From assembly GCA_016935015.1 (NCBI GenBank), contig JAFGRT010000070.1, forward strand, positions 1-57,517: DNA of 57,517 nt, written 5' to 3'. How positions within the stretch are numbered: position 1 is the first letter of the stretch; every line of letters starts with the position of its first letter. The DNA comes from Acidobacteriota bacterium (GTDB lineage Bacteria > Acidobacteriota > JAAYUB01). Under the pieces are notes generated by a model. It worked only from the letters and a program-made list of their open reading frames with translations, was not told the DNA's origin and searched no databases. Below are positions 34,137 to 43,480 of the stretch, in pieces. A program made the position numbers and the translations under genes.

Positions 34137-36338
34137 TTATTCCATCGGCAGCAGCGGCTGACGGTGTGAAGGCGTGGCTTCATCCAGCCGCCATGCGGCC
34201 AGCCACTGGTCTTCGTAAGCAGGGGACCACCCCAGAACTTCCAGCAAATAATGGTCGTTGCCATAGAACGGCACTACTACCCAGCCGAAGCCCAGCGTCC
34301 GCAGGAAGCGTCTGGTCTCGTCCGGTGGGCCGGCGGCGGTAGCCAGATTTGGATAGATGACGCAGAAGAATCCGACGGTCGTGTCGTTTACGGAGATATA
34401 GGGTTCGACCTGCACATTGTCTGCGCCGGTTGAATCGCCGCCGGCGGCCGGCAGCGGCAGCCCGTTCATCTCCATCCGGATGGCATCATCCGGTGACCGG
34501 TCTGCCCGGGTGCGCAGCCGGAGCAGGTGGCGACGACCGTCCAGCAAACACGTGCTCTCCCGTTGGCCTGGCGCCGACACCCGGACTCCGTCCAGCCACA
34601 ACTCGTGAGACCGGCCGGTGACGACGCGCAACTCACCGTGGCCGGTCAGATAACCCATGGCGACCAAGGTGACTCCGCTGGGACCAGGCGTCAAATCCGC
34701 CGTGATCAGTACCTGCTCCGGCCAGCCAGCGGCGGCCAGCGTGTATTCGTTTTCAGCGATCAGGTGGTGGATCACCGGTGTGCGCTCCAGAAAATCGCGC
34801 ACCGGCGCCGGTTCGCGGGCGATCATGCCCGGGCGGCCCATTAGCTTCCGGTGATGGACTGTCTGGAAATACAGGGCATCGGCGTAATAGTGCAGGTCGA
34901 TGAGAGCTCTGCCGGCAGGGGTGTCATCGGCGATCCTTTCATAAAAGGGGCTAACATTCTTGCCGGAGGTGGGGATGGGAACCGCCAGACACTCCACCAG
35001 CACAATCAGGGTCATGAGCGCAGTTTTCTGGACCGAGTGGTTCTTCTTTAGCCACTGGTCCAGAGCGGTGGCAAAGAGCAGACTGATGGCGAGGCCGGTC
35101 ATGACGTGAAACCGCACCGGCGCCCGCAGCAGGTCCATCCCGGGAAGTTGCCGGAGCCAGGCAAAGGGGAGGGGCAGGGAGGACACCATGGTGCCATCCA
35201 GAACCAGGAACGGCCCCAGGGAGAGCAGGGCGAAACAAACGATCATGCCGGCCAGCCAGCCACGGTGCTCGCGGCCGATGGATCGCCAACCCCATAGGGC
35301 GGCCAGCAGAACGATCCAGGGGATGAAATTTTCCGGTACCCGGGCGGCAGTGCTCCTGGCCGTGATGATGCGATAGGCGAAAGATCCCTCTCCCGGCCAA
35401 AAAAAGGCGGCCGCATCGGCGACGTGAAACGTATCTAATCCTTTGTCGGCCGGGAGTTCGGTGGCGGTCAGGGCCATTCCCACCAGCAGCGGCGATAACG
35501 GCAGCAGCGTCAGCCCGGTGACGATCAGAACGGCGCCGATCTGCCGGAGCCACGTGTCACGGCGCCGCACCAGGTCGGCCGTCAAGACGATGATCAGCCA
35601 TAGCAGGGCGAAGATCAGCTGGTACCAGGACGTCAGGGCCACCGCCAGCAGCCAGCCGGCGGAAAACACAATATTCCGTCGCGTCCAACCCTCGCGGCGG
35701 CCCCGTAATACAGCCAGGATAAAGAAGGGAATCCACTGGTAGCTGAGCAGGTTGAGATGACCGATACTCAAACGGCCGAAATGCAGGGGGCTAAAGGTGA
35801 AGGCCACACCGGCCAGCCAGGCGGCCGCCCGGCCCAGGCCCAGAAACCGGGCCAGCCGGAACATCCCCCAACCAGCCAGTACGAAGCTGGCCAGGGCCAG
35901 TAGGTTGTAAGCGGCAATGAGGGGCATGATCGATTGCAGGGGAATGGAGGCCAGCGTCAACAACAACGACCAGGGGTGGAGGAGATGGCAATAGGAAACC
36001 GGCGTGTATATGTAATCATTGCAAAGGGGGTGAATGAAATGGGTCAACGCGAAGCGCCACCACCACAGGTTCCAGGCGAATTGCCAGGCGTCGCTGTCGC
36101 CGGCGATCCGGCGGCCGAGGTGAGCGATAACGGGCCAGGTGGTCAGCAGGGTGAGGAAGGTGTAGCCGAGCAGGGTCAGGCTGTGCCCCGAACGACTCCA
36201 TCGGTTTGTCCATGACCTGATCTTCACGGGCGGCGCGATCCTTCCCTCCTCCTGAACGGACCGGTTTCGGTCCGTGGCGACCGATGCCGGCGTACCGATC
36301 CGGATTTCCGGCCCTCGGTCGACGACCGATTGTAGCAC
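34137..36338 (-). CDS. polytopic membrane protein, GT-C glycosyltransferase-like
   Basis: A 733-residue protein with about ten to twelve predicted membrane helices between residues 55 and 450 (for example LTLLGYTFLTLLTTWPVIAH, PLIAAYNLLALASFVLAGW) and a soluble C-terminal region of about 280 residues. The first periplasmic loop has RRIAGDSDAWQFAWNLWWW. An acidic motif in this loop is usual for lipid-phosphosugar-dependent GT-C enzymes, but the specific family is not clear. The start is uncertain: GTG at 36227, behind AGGAGGAGGGAAGG, would give 696 residues and remove a non-hydrophobic lead. It is convergent with the Hdr cluster. Confidence 0.75.
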   Translation of the reverse strand: MLQSVVDRGPEIRIGTPASVATDRNRSVQEEGRIAPPVKIRSWTNRWSRSGHSLTLLGYTFLTLLTTWPVIAHLGRRIAGDSDAWQFAWNLWWWRFALTHFIHPLCNDYIYTPVSYCHLLHPWSLLLTLASIPLQSIMPLIAAYNLLALASFVLAGWGMFRLARFLGLGRAAAWLAGVAFTFSPLHFGRLSIGHLNLLSYQWIPFFILAVLRGRREGWTRRNIVFSAGWLLAVALTSWYQLIFALLWLIIVLTADLVRRRDTWLRQIGAVLIVTGLTLLPLSPLLVGMALTATELPADKGLDTFHVADAAAFFWPGEGSFAYRIITARSTAARVPENFIPWIVLLAALWGWRSIGREHRGWLAGMIVCFALLSLGPFLVLDGTMVSSLPLPFAWLRQLPGMDLLRAPVRFHVMTGLAISLLFATALDQWLKKNHSVQKTALMTLIVLVECLAVPIPTSGKNVSPFYERIADDTPAGRALIDLHYYADALYFQTVHHRKLMGRPGMIAREPAPVRDFLERTPVIHHLIAENEYTLAAAGWPEQVLITADLTPGPSGVTLVAMGYLTGHGELRVVTGRSHELWLDGVRVSAPGQRESTCLLDGRRHLLRLRTRADRSPDDAIRMEMNGLPLPAAGGDSTGADNVQVEPYISVNDTTVGFFCVIYPNLATAAGPPDETRRFLRTLGFGWVVVPFYGNDHYLLEVLGWSPAYEDQWLAAWRLDEATPSHRQPLLPME

Positions 36339-36414
36339 TGATTTACACGAAATTGGCGCCGAATCAACGAGCAGATCCCGCTGGCCGACGAACGCCCTGA
36401 TCCCACCAAGAGGG

Positions 36415-36444
36415 TTGCTTTCGGCAAACCCGGCAGCTTACAAT
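36415..36444 (+). promoter_or_regulatory. promoter giving a leaderless mRNA
   Basis: TTGCTT (36415-36420) and TACAAT (36439-36444) are 18 bases apart. Transcription should start about 7 bases past the -10, at or next to the ATG at 36452, and no ribosome site precedes that ATG, so the message is probably leaderless. Confidence 0.5.
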
Positions 36445-36451
36445 GATCGGT

Positions 36452-38182
36452 ATGAGAACCGACATCGGCCACAACCTTCTGATCTGCCTGTTCGCTGTCC
36501 TTTTTTTATCACCGGGCCAGGCGGCGGCGCATCGCATCGTGATCGACGGCGAATTCGACGACTGGGCAAGCGTCGCCGACGCGTATGTGGATCCGACCGG
36601 CGACGCCGGTCACACCGGACTGGACATCACGACCATTCGCCTGGCCAACGATGCCGAATTTCTGTATTTATACATCGACTTTGGCCTGACCTTTAATCTC
36701 CAGGATGACCACGATTTCCTGCGCCTCTGTTTTGACACGGACAACAATCCGGCCAGCGGCTGGGCGGTCGCCGGGACCGGCGCAGAGCTGGTCTGGAAAT
36801 GCGGGCAACGGAAAGGATTTTTCGTTCACGAAGGGGTTTACTCCGATGTCTATTTCGATGATGTACGGCTGCGCGGCGGACCGACTTTCACCTCCCGTCG
36901 GTATGAGTTGGCCATCGGCCGCGACAGCCTGCCCGATGGTGTTCACCCGCTGTTCATACAGGCAGCATTCACCCTGGTCATCAAGGACGACAACTGGGCC
37001 CCGGGCACGCAGACGGCCGACGGCGACACGGCACCCGAGGCCGGCGAGACCATTCGTTACGTGTTCGACGATACACCGTTACGGGAATATCCGACCGTTG
37101 CCCTGGAGCGTAACAATCCTGAATTCGTGCGGGTCGTCACGTGGAACACCTTGCAGGATGGACTTTTCGATCCGCAGCGCCAACCTTCTTTCCGGCGGAT
37201 CCTGCAGGCCCTGCAGCCTGATATCATCTGTCTTCAGGAAATGTACGACCATGGGCCGGCGGAGGTTCTCGGCCTGGTCGCCCCATGGCTCCCGCTGGCT
37301 GAAGGAGCCTGGGTGGCCGATGGCCGACGGCTCCAGGATGAAGGGGACATGAGGGACCAGGTGACTCTCAGCCGCTTTCCCATCCGGCCTGACTGGGCCG
37401 CTGACTGTCCGCAACCAGATCCGGACCAGATCAAGTATACCGCCACCTGGGTGGAAGTGGCGCCGAATCAGCCGCTGGTAGTGTTCAACGCGCATCTGAA
37501 ATGCTGCAACGATCCGGACGACAACATCAAGCGGCAGAAAGAGGCCGACAGTTTCATTGCCTGCCTGCGGTTGAAAATGGCGGAAACCATGTTCCTGCCG
37601 GCGGGCACACCCTTCCTGCTGGCTGGGGATCTGAACCTGGTAGGCGATGTACGGCAATATGTTACCTTGTGGAGCGGGGATATTTTTTACGAAAGCCTCT
37701 ACGGCCTGGATCATTCCCCCGACTGGGACGGGAGCGGGCTCTGGCCCCTGATGCCGCGCCAGACGGAGCGGCGCATGGCCTATACATCGCGCGACGATAC
37801 CAGCTCATATTGGCCCGGCCGGCTGGATTATGTCATGTACAGCGACAGTGTCATGGTTGCCGACCGCCATTACCTGGTATACACCCCGGCCATGAACGGG
37901 GCGACCCTGGTGCGGTACGGCCTGCTGGCGGAAGATTCGGTGACCGCTTCGGATCATCTGCCGCTGGTGGCTGATTTCTGCCTGGACCCGTCAGGTCATC
38001 CGGTCGGTGATTTCGATTACGATAACCGGCCGGAAGTGGTCGATCTTATGTTGCTGCAGTTATTTCTGGTGAGTGATATTCCGCCGACGCCGCTGCAGCG
38101 GCTGCTGGCCGATCTGAACGCCGACGGATCCATGGACAGCGTGGATGCCGTCCTGCTCGGCCGGAAACTGGCCGATCGCTGA
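36452..38182 (+). CDS. secreted endonuclease/exonuclease/phosphatase-fold protein with dockerin-like C-terminus
   Basis: A 576-residue protein with a signal peptide (LLICLFAVLFLSPGQAAA near 8-25). Residues 28-190 form a beta-rich domain opening HRIVIDGEFDDW, like the carbohydrate-binding or DOMON-type domains that begin with a DG.F.DW motif. Residues 215-520 are an EEP hydrolase: VVTWNTLQDG (near 233), IICLQEMYD (near 260), NAHLKCC (near 350), LAGDLNLVGD (near 388) and the final ASDHLPLVADF (near 508). The last 60 residues resemble a dockerin type I repeat (GDFDYDNRPEVVDLMLL ... ADLNADGSMDSVDAVLLGR) with calcium-binding Asp/Asn positions. The family cleaves phosphodiesters in nucleic acids, sphingomyelin or inositol lipids; the substrate is open. 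The start is the ATG at 36452, leaderless, though an ATG at 36443 exists. Confidence 0.82.
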   Translation: MRTDIGHNLLICLFAVLFLSPGQAAAHRIVIDGEFDDWASVADAYVDPTGDAGHTGLDITTIRLANDAEFLYLYIDFGLTFNLQDDHDFLRLCFDTDNNPASGWAVAGTGAELVWKCGQRKGFFVHEGVYSDVYFDDVRLRGGPTFTSRRYELAIGRDSLPDGVHPLFIQAAFTLVIKDDNWAPGTQTADGDTAPEAGETIRYVFDDTPLREYPTVALERNNPEFVRVVTWNTLQDGLFDPQRQPSFRRILQALQPDIICLQEMYDHGPAEVLGLVAPWLPLAEGAWVADGRRLQDEGDMRDQVTLSRFPIRPDWAADCPQPDPDQIKYTATWVEVAPNQPLVVFNAHLKCCNDPDDNIKRQKEADSFIACLRLKMAETMFLPAGTPFLLAGDLNLVGDVRQYVTLWSGDIFYESLYGLDHSPDWDGSGLWPLMPRQTERRMAYTSRDDTSSYWPGRLDYVMYSDSVMVADRHYLVYTPAMNGATLVRYGLLAEDSVTASDHLPLVADFCLDPSGHPVGDFDYDNRPEVVDLMLLQLFLVSDIPPTPLQRLLADLNADGSMDSVDAVLLGRKLADR

Positions 38183-38243
38183 TGTCCTGCGGCCGCTCTT
38201 GTGGTAGTGGTAGGGGCGGTTCGTGTCGAAGGAGGAGTGGATC

Positions 38244-39392
38244 ATGGAACAGCTGCGATGGCTGATCTTGACAGGAATTGTTTCCGGCCTGCTTTGCGGG
38301 ACCGCCTGTTCCGCTGCCGAGGCGCCGGGTCCGGCTGAAACGAGACCGGAACTGCCCCTGCATCTGCTGAAAGTCCCGCCCGGCTTCCGCATCGATCTGT
38401 TCACCGCCGACGTGCCCAACGCCCGCTCCCTGACGCTGGGGGACAACGGCACGGTTTTCGTCGGTTCGTGGCGGGCCGGTAATGTGTATGCAGTGGTGGA
38501 CCAGGACCGTGACGGCAAGGCCGACCAGGTCCATACCATCATCCGGGAAATGACCGTCCCCAACGGCGTGGCCTTCCGGCAGGGAAGCCTCTACGTGGCC
38601 CAGATCCACCGGGTGTTGCGCCTGGACGACATCGAAAACCGACTGGCAAACCCGCCGGCGCCGATGGTGATCAATAACACGTTCCCCACCGAGCGGCACC
38701 ACGGCTGGAAATTCATCGCCTTCGGCCCCGACGGCAAGCTGTATGTTCCGGTAGGCGCGCCGTGCAACATCTGTGAGTCGGATGATCCCCGGTTCGCTTC
38801 CCTCTTGCGCATGAACCCCGACGGCTCGGAACTGGAAATTTTCGCTCACGGGGTCCGCAACACCGTGGGTTTCGACTGGCAGCCGGGTCGTGATGTGCTG
38901 TGGTTCACCGACAACGGTCGCGACATGATGGGCGATGATCTGCCGCCCGACGAACTGAACAGAGCCCCTATAAAAGGCCTCCACTTCGGCTATCCATACT
39001 GTCATGGAGGCGATATTTCCGATCCTGAATTCGGCGACAAGCGGCCCTGTGCCGACTTTGTGCCGCCGGCACGGAAACTGGATCCACATGTGGCGGCATT
39101 GGGGATGCGTTTTTATGACGGCGGCATGTTCCCGGCGAAGTATCGCCACCAGGTCTTCATCGCCGAGCACGGCTCCTGGAATCGCAGCCGCAAGATCGGC
39201 TATCGCGTCAGTCTGGTGGGGATCGACGGGGACAGGGCGGTGAGTTACGAGACGTTTGCCGAAGGATGGCTGCAGGGGGAGGCGGCCTGGGGCCGGCCCG
39301 TGGATGTGCTGGTGATGCCCGACGGCGCGCTGCTGGTATCCGACGACAGGGCCGGCGCCATCTATCGCATTTCCTGGATGGGCGCCAGGTAA
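38244..39392 (+). CDS. exported sorbosone dehydrogenase-like (PQQ sugar dehydrogenase fold) protein
   Basis: A 382-residue protein with a signal sequence (WLILTGIVSGLLCGTACSAAEA near 6-27) and a six-blade propeller of the sorbosone/glucose dehydrogenase type: LPPGF-like KVPPGFRIDLF near 44, ARSLTLGDNGTVFVGS near 59, a DRDGKAD calcium-like stretch near 90, HHGWKFIAFGPDGKLYVPVGAPCN near 153, VRNTVGFDWQPG near 205 and EHGSWNRS near 312. Related enzymes oxidise sugars with PQQ outside the membrane. PQQ synthesis genes are not in the window. AAGGAGG precedes the ATG at 38244; an earlier in-frame ATG lacks a site. It follows the EEP gene after 61 bases and may share its transcript. Confidence 0.82.
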   Translation: MEQLRWLILTGIVSGLLCGTACSAAEAPGPAETRPELPLHLLKVPPGFRIDLFTADVPNARSLTLGDNGTVFVGSWRAGNVYAVVDQDRDGKADQVHTIIREMTVPNGVAFRQGSLYVAQIHRVLRLDDIENRLANPPAPMVINNTFPTERHHGWKFIAFGPDGKLYVPVGAPCNICESDDPRFASLLRMNPDGSELEIFAHGVRNTVGFDWQPGRDVLWFTDNGRDMMGDDLPPDELNRAPIKGLHFGYPYCHGGDISDPEFGDKRPCADFVPPARKLDPHVAALGMRFYDGGMFPAKYRHQVFIAEHGSWNRSRKIGYRVSLVGIDGDRAVSYETFAEGWLQGEAAWGRPVDVLVMPDGALLVSDDRAGAIYRISWMGAR

Positions 39393-39455
39393 TCATCCCG
39401 GATTGTACCGGGGGCCGATGGTGACCACCGGCCGTGCCGGACATCCGCCACTGCC

Positions 39456-40070
39456 TTACCGCAGGGCCGTGACGCGCAGCTCCATGCGGTCGGCGGACCA
39501 GTCGGGCGGCACCGCCCGGGGATGCAGCACGAAACGTTTCTGTTCCCCGGGTGCCAGTGTGTGGGGCGAGCCGTCCGCGATGATGTCCATCTCCTCGCGG
39601 GATTCATGCCCTTCACCCGATACAAAGACCGATTCCAACCGCAGGTGGCGCAGCGTTTCGGAGCCGTTGTTAATCACTATACCGTGAATGAACGGTCGCT
39701 CGGTGGCGGCGCGCTCGGTGCAGCGAAAACGGATTTCCAGCGATTCATGGGCGAAGGTCCGATTGAAGTCACTCATGGAGCCTTCTTCACCGGGGATTGA
39801 TACCACCCCGGCCGCCCCAGCGGCGCGACCGGCGCTCCCCTTGTCCGCAGCGGCATTCATCCGGCGGGTTACTTCCTCCAGCTGACGGCTGAGCCGGTGT
39901 GTATCGTAAATCCGGTCTGTCTGGCGCTGAAACCAGGGCCAGGACAGGAGCAGGTAGACCAGCAATGGAATCACCACCAACCCGCACCCGAAGCCGATGA
40001 CGAAGCAACCGCAACCGGGCAGACAACCGCGGCGGGAAGGGGTTCCGGAACTGGGCGAATGGTAGGGCAT
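39456..40070 (-). CDS. membrane-anchored protein of unknown function
   Basis: A 204-residue protein with a Cys/Gly-rich N-terminus (GCLPGCGCF), one membrane helix (VIGFGCGLVVIPLLVYLLLSW near 24-44), a charged linker and a soluble C-terminal beta domain (IHGIVINNGSETLRHLRLES...LAPGEQKRFVL) that resembles FxLYD-type or similar extracytoplasmic domains. GGAGG lies 5 bases before its ATG. It is divergent from the spermidine-synthase-like gene and convergent with the dehydrogenase gene. I do not recognise a function. Confidence 0.72.
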   Translation of the reverse strand: MPYHSPSSGTPSRRGCLPGCGCFVIGFGCGLVVIPLLVYLLLSWPWFQRQTDRIYDTHRLSRQLEEVTRRMNAAADKGSAGRAAGAAGVVSIPGEEGSMSDFNRTFAHESLEIRFRCTERAATERPFIHGIVINNGSETLRHLRLESVFVSGEGHESREEMDIIADGSPHTLAPGEQKRFVLHPRAVPPDWSADRMELRVTALR

Positions 40071-40108
40071 GGCATCCTCCGTCGCGGCATTTTTCGGCTC
40101 TTGTTCTA

Positions 40109-40117
40109 TGGTACAAT
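40109..40117 (+). promoter_or_regulatory. extended -10 promoter, near-leaderless
   Basis: TGGTACAAT (40109-40117) matches an extended -10. The predicted start is about six bases before the ATG at 40130, which has no ribosome site. No good -35 is seen. Confidence 0.45.
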
Positions 40118-40129
40118 AGGCCGAAAGCC

Positions 40130-42442
40130 ATGAAAAGCGGATATTCCCTTCATCAGGTGTACGTCGCGGCCGGCCTGCTCGGTTTTTTCGCCATCTTGGG
40201 GCAGGTGGTGGCCATCCGGGAGTTCATGGCCGTCCTGTTCGGCAATGAGCTCTCCGTAGGCATGGTGTTCGGGGTTTGGTTCATGGGGATCGTCAGCGGG
40301 GCTTTGCTGGTCGGGTGGATAGGTCTGGACGGTCCGACCGCCCAACGTGGCGCCCTCATTGTGATCGGTTTTCTTCCGCTGCTGGGTATGGTCCAGGTGG
40401 CGGGGATCCGCTCGCTGCGAAGCTTGTGGGGTGTTGGGGCCGGCGAATTCATCAGTTTGGAGCAGGGCGCTGCAGGGTTTATTCTGCTGGTGTTCCCTTT
40501 TTCCCTGCTGGTGGGGATCGCTTTCCCCGCACTGGCCACGTGGGCGGGTGGACTTCCCTGGTGCGGCACTGGCAAATCGGCGGCCGGGTTGATTTACTGG
40601 CTGGAATCGGCCGGCAGCCTGATGGCCGGCATCCTGTTCACTTTTTTTCTGGCTGGTCATATCGATATGATCACGGTGTGGTGGGCCGGGGGTACTCTGT
40701 TTCTTCTTCTGTCGGTCCTGGCTGTCCGACGCGGCCGGTGGCGATGGAGTGTGGTCGTGGCCGTCGGAGGAATGCTGCTGTTGTGGCTGGCCGGCGTTCC
40801 CCACCGACTGGACCAATGGAGCATTCGACAACGCTGGCAGGCCATGGCCCCCGGCTACCGGTTGTTGGTAAACCAGGACACGCCATACCAGAATATCGCT
40901 GCCGGGGAGCGTGACGGCCAGATCGTCATCTTCCTCGATGGTCTGATCGCCGCCACCTTCCCGGACCCTGGCGTCGCCGCCCGGCGGGTGCATCTCATCA
41001 TGAATCAGGTACCCCAGCCGCGACGGGTACTTTTTCTGGGACACGGTCTGGCCGAGGACGTGCCTCACATGCTGGAATATCCCCTGACCCGGCTGACCAT
41101 CTGCTATCTGGATCCGGCGTTTGAAAAAGTGGTCGTCCCCTACCTGACTGCGGATCAGCAGAGCCGGCTCCGGGATGCCCGCCTGCGGCGCCGATATATG
41201 GATCCCCAGCATTTCCTGACGGCGCACCGGGAGTCATATGACCTGATCGTGCTGAGTCCGCCGCCGCCGGCCACGGCTTCCCTGAACCGCTACTACACCC
41301 GTTCATTTTTTGAGTTGTGCCGAAGTCACCTGGCTCCCGGCGGGGTGTTGTCCACCCGGCTGGAGGGCGCCGATAACTTCATCGGTGAAGATCTGTGGCG
41401 GTATTCCGGGACGTTGTACCGGACGCTGCGCACGGTTTTTCGGAACGTCATCGTCACACCGGGCCAGGAACAACTGTATTTTGCCTCGGATGGTGATCAC
41501 CTCACCCTGGCGGCGGATGTCCTTGCCGATCGGATGATGCACCACGATCAGGTGCGGCGTGACGGATTCGATCCGGCCTACTTCCCGTTGCTGCTGCCGC
41601 CGGACCGGGTGCAATGGCTAAACCGGAGGCTGGCGGATTCGCCCACGTCCTGGATCAATACCATCCGTCAACCCAGCCTCTATCTGCATCATCTGAAGCT
41701 GTGGGCCGATACCTCCGGCTCTCACGTTAGTGGCTTCCTGGCCTGGATTCAGGAGCGAGCCTATCCACACATTTGGATGATGGTGATTGCCGGCAGTATA
41801 GTGGCCGGCGCCTGGATGCTGCACCGGCGCCGGGACCCTGGCGAAGGCGCCCGGCGCCGCATCGACCTGGCGCATTACGGCATTTTTGTCTTCGGCCTGG
41901 CGGGGATGGGGATGGAGATCATTCTGCTGTACAATTTCCAGATCTTGTATGGGTACCTGTATTCCATGATCGGCTGGCTCATTGCCTGTTTTATGATGGG
42001 GCTGACGGCCGGGGCTTGGTGCAGTGACGGTCTGGCGACCCGGTCGGACGTGTGGGCGCTGTCTCTCCGAAAAATCTGGCTGCCGGCCGGCCTCATGGTG
42101 GTGGTCCTGACTGTTTTGGTCTCCTTCGGGCGACCGTTTATGGGCGCCCAGCAGGTGATCTTCCTGCAGATGCTGGCGTTGGGTGGTCTGACCGGGATGT
42201 ATTTCCCTCTGGCCTGTAACGCCCTGGCCGCCCGAAAAATGGACCATCTGACCACAGCGGCCCGCATGGATGCCCTGGATCACCTCGGCGCCATGATCGG
42301 GGCCGGCGTGACGGGCGTGATCCTGTTGCCGGCCCTGGGTGTCTCACGCACGGTTTTGCTGGTCCTTTACCTGATCCTGCTGGTGCCACTCTTTTCCCTC
42401 ATCATCGGGAAACGGCGGCATTATGGCGATATTCGCGCCTGA
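40130..42442 (+). CDS. membrane-bound spermidine-synthase-like fusion protein
   Basis: A 770-residue protein. N-terminal membrane helices (about 8-215, six or more) are followed by a soluble spermidine-synthase-like methyltransferase fold (about 245-460; TPYQNIAAGERDGQIVIFLDG near 249, FLGHGLAEDVPHML near 303, YDLIVLSPPPPATASLNRYYT near 373) and further membrane helices to the end (about 540-765). The standard synthase has an acidic active-site DPP-type stretch; here it is LSPPPP, with the catalytic Asp apparently replaced, so polyamine synthesis is doubtful. Membrane fusions of this kind are widespread but of unsettled function. It has no Shine-Dalgarno site. Confidence 0.8.
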   Translation: MKSGYSLHQVYVAAGLLGFFAILGQVVAIREFMAVLFGNELSVGMVFGVWFMGIVSGALLVGWIGLDGPTAQRGALIVIGFLPLLGMVQVAGIRSLRSLWGVGAGEFISLEQGAAGFILLVFPFSLLVGIAFPALATWAGGLPWCGTGKSAAGLIYWLESAGSLMAGILFTFFLAGHIDMITVWWAGGTLFLLLSVLAVRRGRWRWSVVVAVGGMLLLWLAGVPHRLDQWSIRQRWQAMAPGYRLLVNQDTPYQNIAAGERDGQIVIFLDGLIAATFPDPGVAARRVHLIMNQVPQPRRVLFLGHGLAEDVPHMLEYPLTRLTICYLDPAFEKVVVPYLTADQQSRLRDARLRRRYMDPQHFLTAHRESYDLIVLSPPPPATASLNRYYTRSFFELCRSHLAPGGVLSTRLEGADNFIGEDLWRYSGTLYRTLRTVFRNVIVTPGQEQLYFASDGDHLTLAADVLADRMMHHDQVRRDGFDPAYFPLLLPPDRVQWLNRRLADSPTSWINTIRQPSLYLHHLKLWADTSGSHVSGFLAWIQERAYPHIWMMVIAGSIVAGAWMLHRRRDPGEGARRRIDLAHYGIFVFGLAGMGMEIILLYNFQILYGYLYSMIGWLIACFMMGLTAGAWCSDGLATRSDVWALSLRKIWLPAGLMVVVLTVLVSFGRPFMGAQQVIFLQMLALGGLTGMYFPLACNALAARKMDHLTTAARMDALDHLGAMIGAGVTGVILLPALGVSRTVLLVLYLILLVPLFSLIIGKRRHYGDIRA

Positions 42443-42530
42443 GGAACTTCCTGATCGACCCTCCGTGCCGAAAAAATGCCCCGAAAATCCAGGGCGTCTT
42501 CGGTGAGAAAGGCTCGACCGAGAGCCGTCT

Positions 42531-43421
42531 TCATTTGACGCGACCGCCTTTCGCGCGGACGCCCATATCGGCCAGCAGCGCTTTTTGCATCTCCGGCGAC
42601 CCGCCGACGACTCCCAGCACCCTGGCGCCGCTGAACTCAAAGGCGATGTCGCCGATGTAACGGGCTTTGATGAAATAGATCGCGTCCGGGGTCGGCACAC
42701 CGGGCTGGTTGCCCAGTTTCAACAGACGGGCGGCAATCTGGCCGGCGTCGGCGGCATCTTTGAGGTCCAGGATGAACGCCTTGGCCGGCTGATTGTCGAT
42801 TGTGTATTCCGCAATGAAGGCCGAATGGAGGAAGCTGTGACCCAGGAAATTCTGGGCGATGTAGGCCCGGGAATGATCCTTCCGGTGCTTCTCCGGAAAC
42901 AGGGTCAGTGCGTCGGGCAGGGACGCCGGGTCGGGGATCTTGCCGCTGATGGCGTGGCCGAATTCCTTTAAAACCGGCAAACCGTCGGGATCGTTACCGA
43001 AATAGTTCATCTTGATATAGTACCGCCCCTGGACAAAGTTCAGTAGGATCGGTTCGCCGTAGCCCTCGGCGCCGACGTTGAGAAAATTGCCGCTTTGCGG
43101 TTTTTCCTGACTGTAAATGCCGAAGCCATCCCGGGGGGTGGCATGCTGGTAAATCTCGACACTCACGGAGTCTCCGCCCGGGTTCTCATAATTGGCCACG
43201 GCCAGTTGCCGGAAATTGTAGCTCAGATACGATTCCGCCGCGCCGTTGATGTACTGGTACAGCGAGCTGGAATCATACAGGGCGGGGGCCTCCGCCCGCT
43301 GCCAGCCCGACGGTTCGGGAAACAGCGTCTGGATATCGGACGTGCTGGAAAACAGGCCGGTCATCATCGCGGTCAAAAACAACAGCATGAGAATACAATG
43401 TGATTTTCGTGGGATATTCAT
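42531..43421 (-). CDS. exported DUF6599-like protein
   Basis: A 296-residue protein with a signal sequence (CILMLLFLTAMMTGLFSS near 9-26) and a body with LYQYINGAAESYLSYNFRQLAVANY and EIYQHATPRDGFGIYS separated by short linkers. These marks match what I know as DUF6599: exported proteins of unknown function, common in Acidobacteriota and Desulfobacterota. AAGGAGG lies 11 bases before the ATG. It is the last gene of a minus-strand run that starts with a transporter fusion and includes two histidine kinases. It has no catalytic motif that I can recognise. Confidence 0.72.
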   Translation of the reverse strand: MNIPRKSHCILMLLFLTAMMTGLFSSTSDIQTLFPEPSGWQRAEAPALYDSSSLYQYINGAAESYLSYNFRQLAVANYENPGGDSVSVEIYQHATPRDGFGIYSQEKPQSGNFLNVGAEGYGEPILLNFVQGRYYIKMNYFGNDPDGLPVLKEFGHAISGKIPDPASLPDALTLFPEKHRKDHSRAYIAQNFLGHSFLHSAFIAEYTIDNQPAKAFILDLKDAADAGQIAARLLKLGNQPGVPTPDAIYFIKARYIGDIAFEFSGARVLGVVGGSPEMQKALLADMGVRAKGGRVK

Positions 43422-43480
43422 GTGCTAACAAACCTCCTTGCTTGGGTGTGCGTTGCGTCCACATCTTGCGGCGGAACGCA

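Noticed and set aside
40130-42442. Classical spermidine synthase (speE)
   Set aside because: The catalytic acidic motif is missing and the protein is embedded in membrane helices on both sides.
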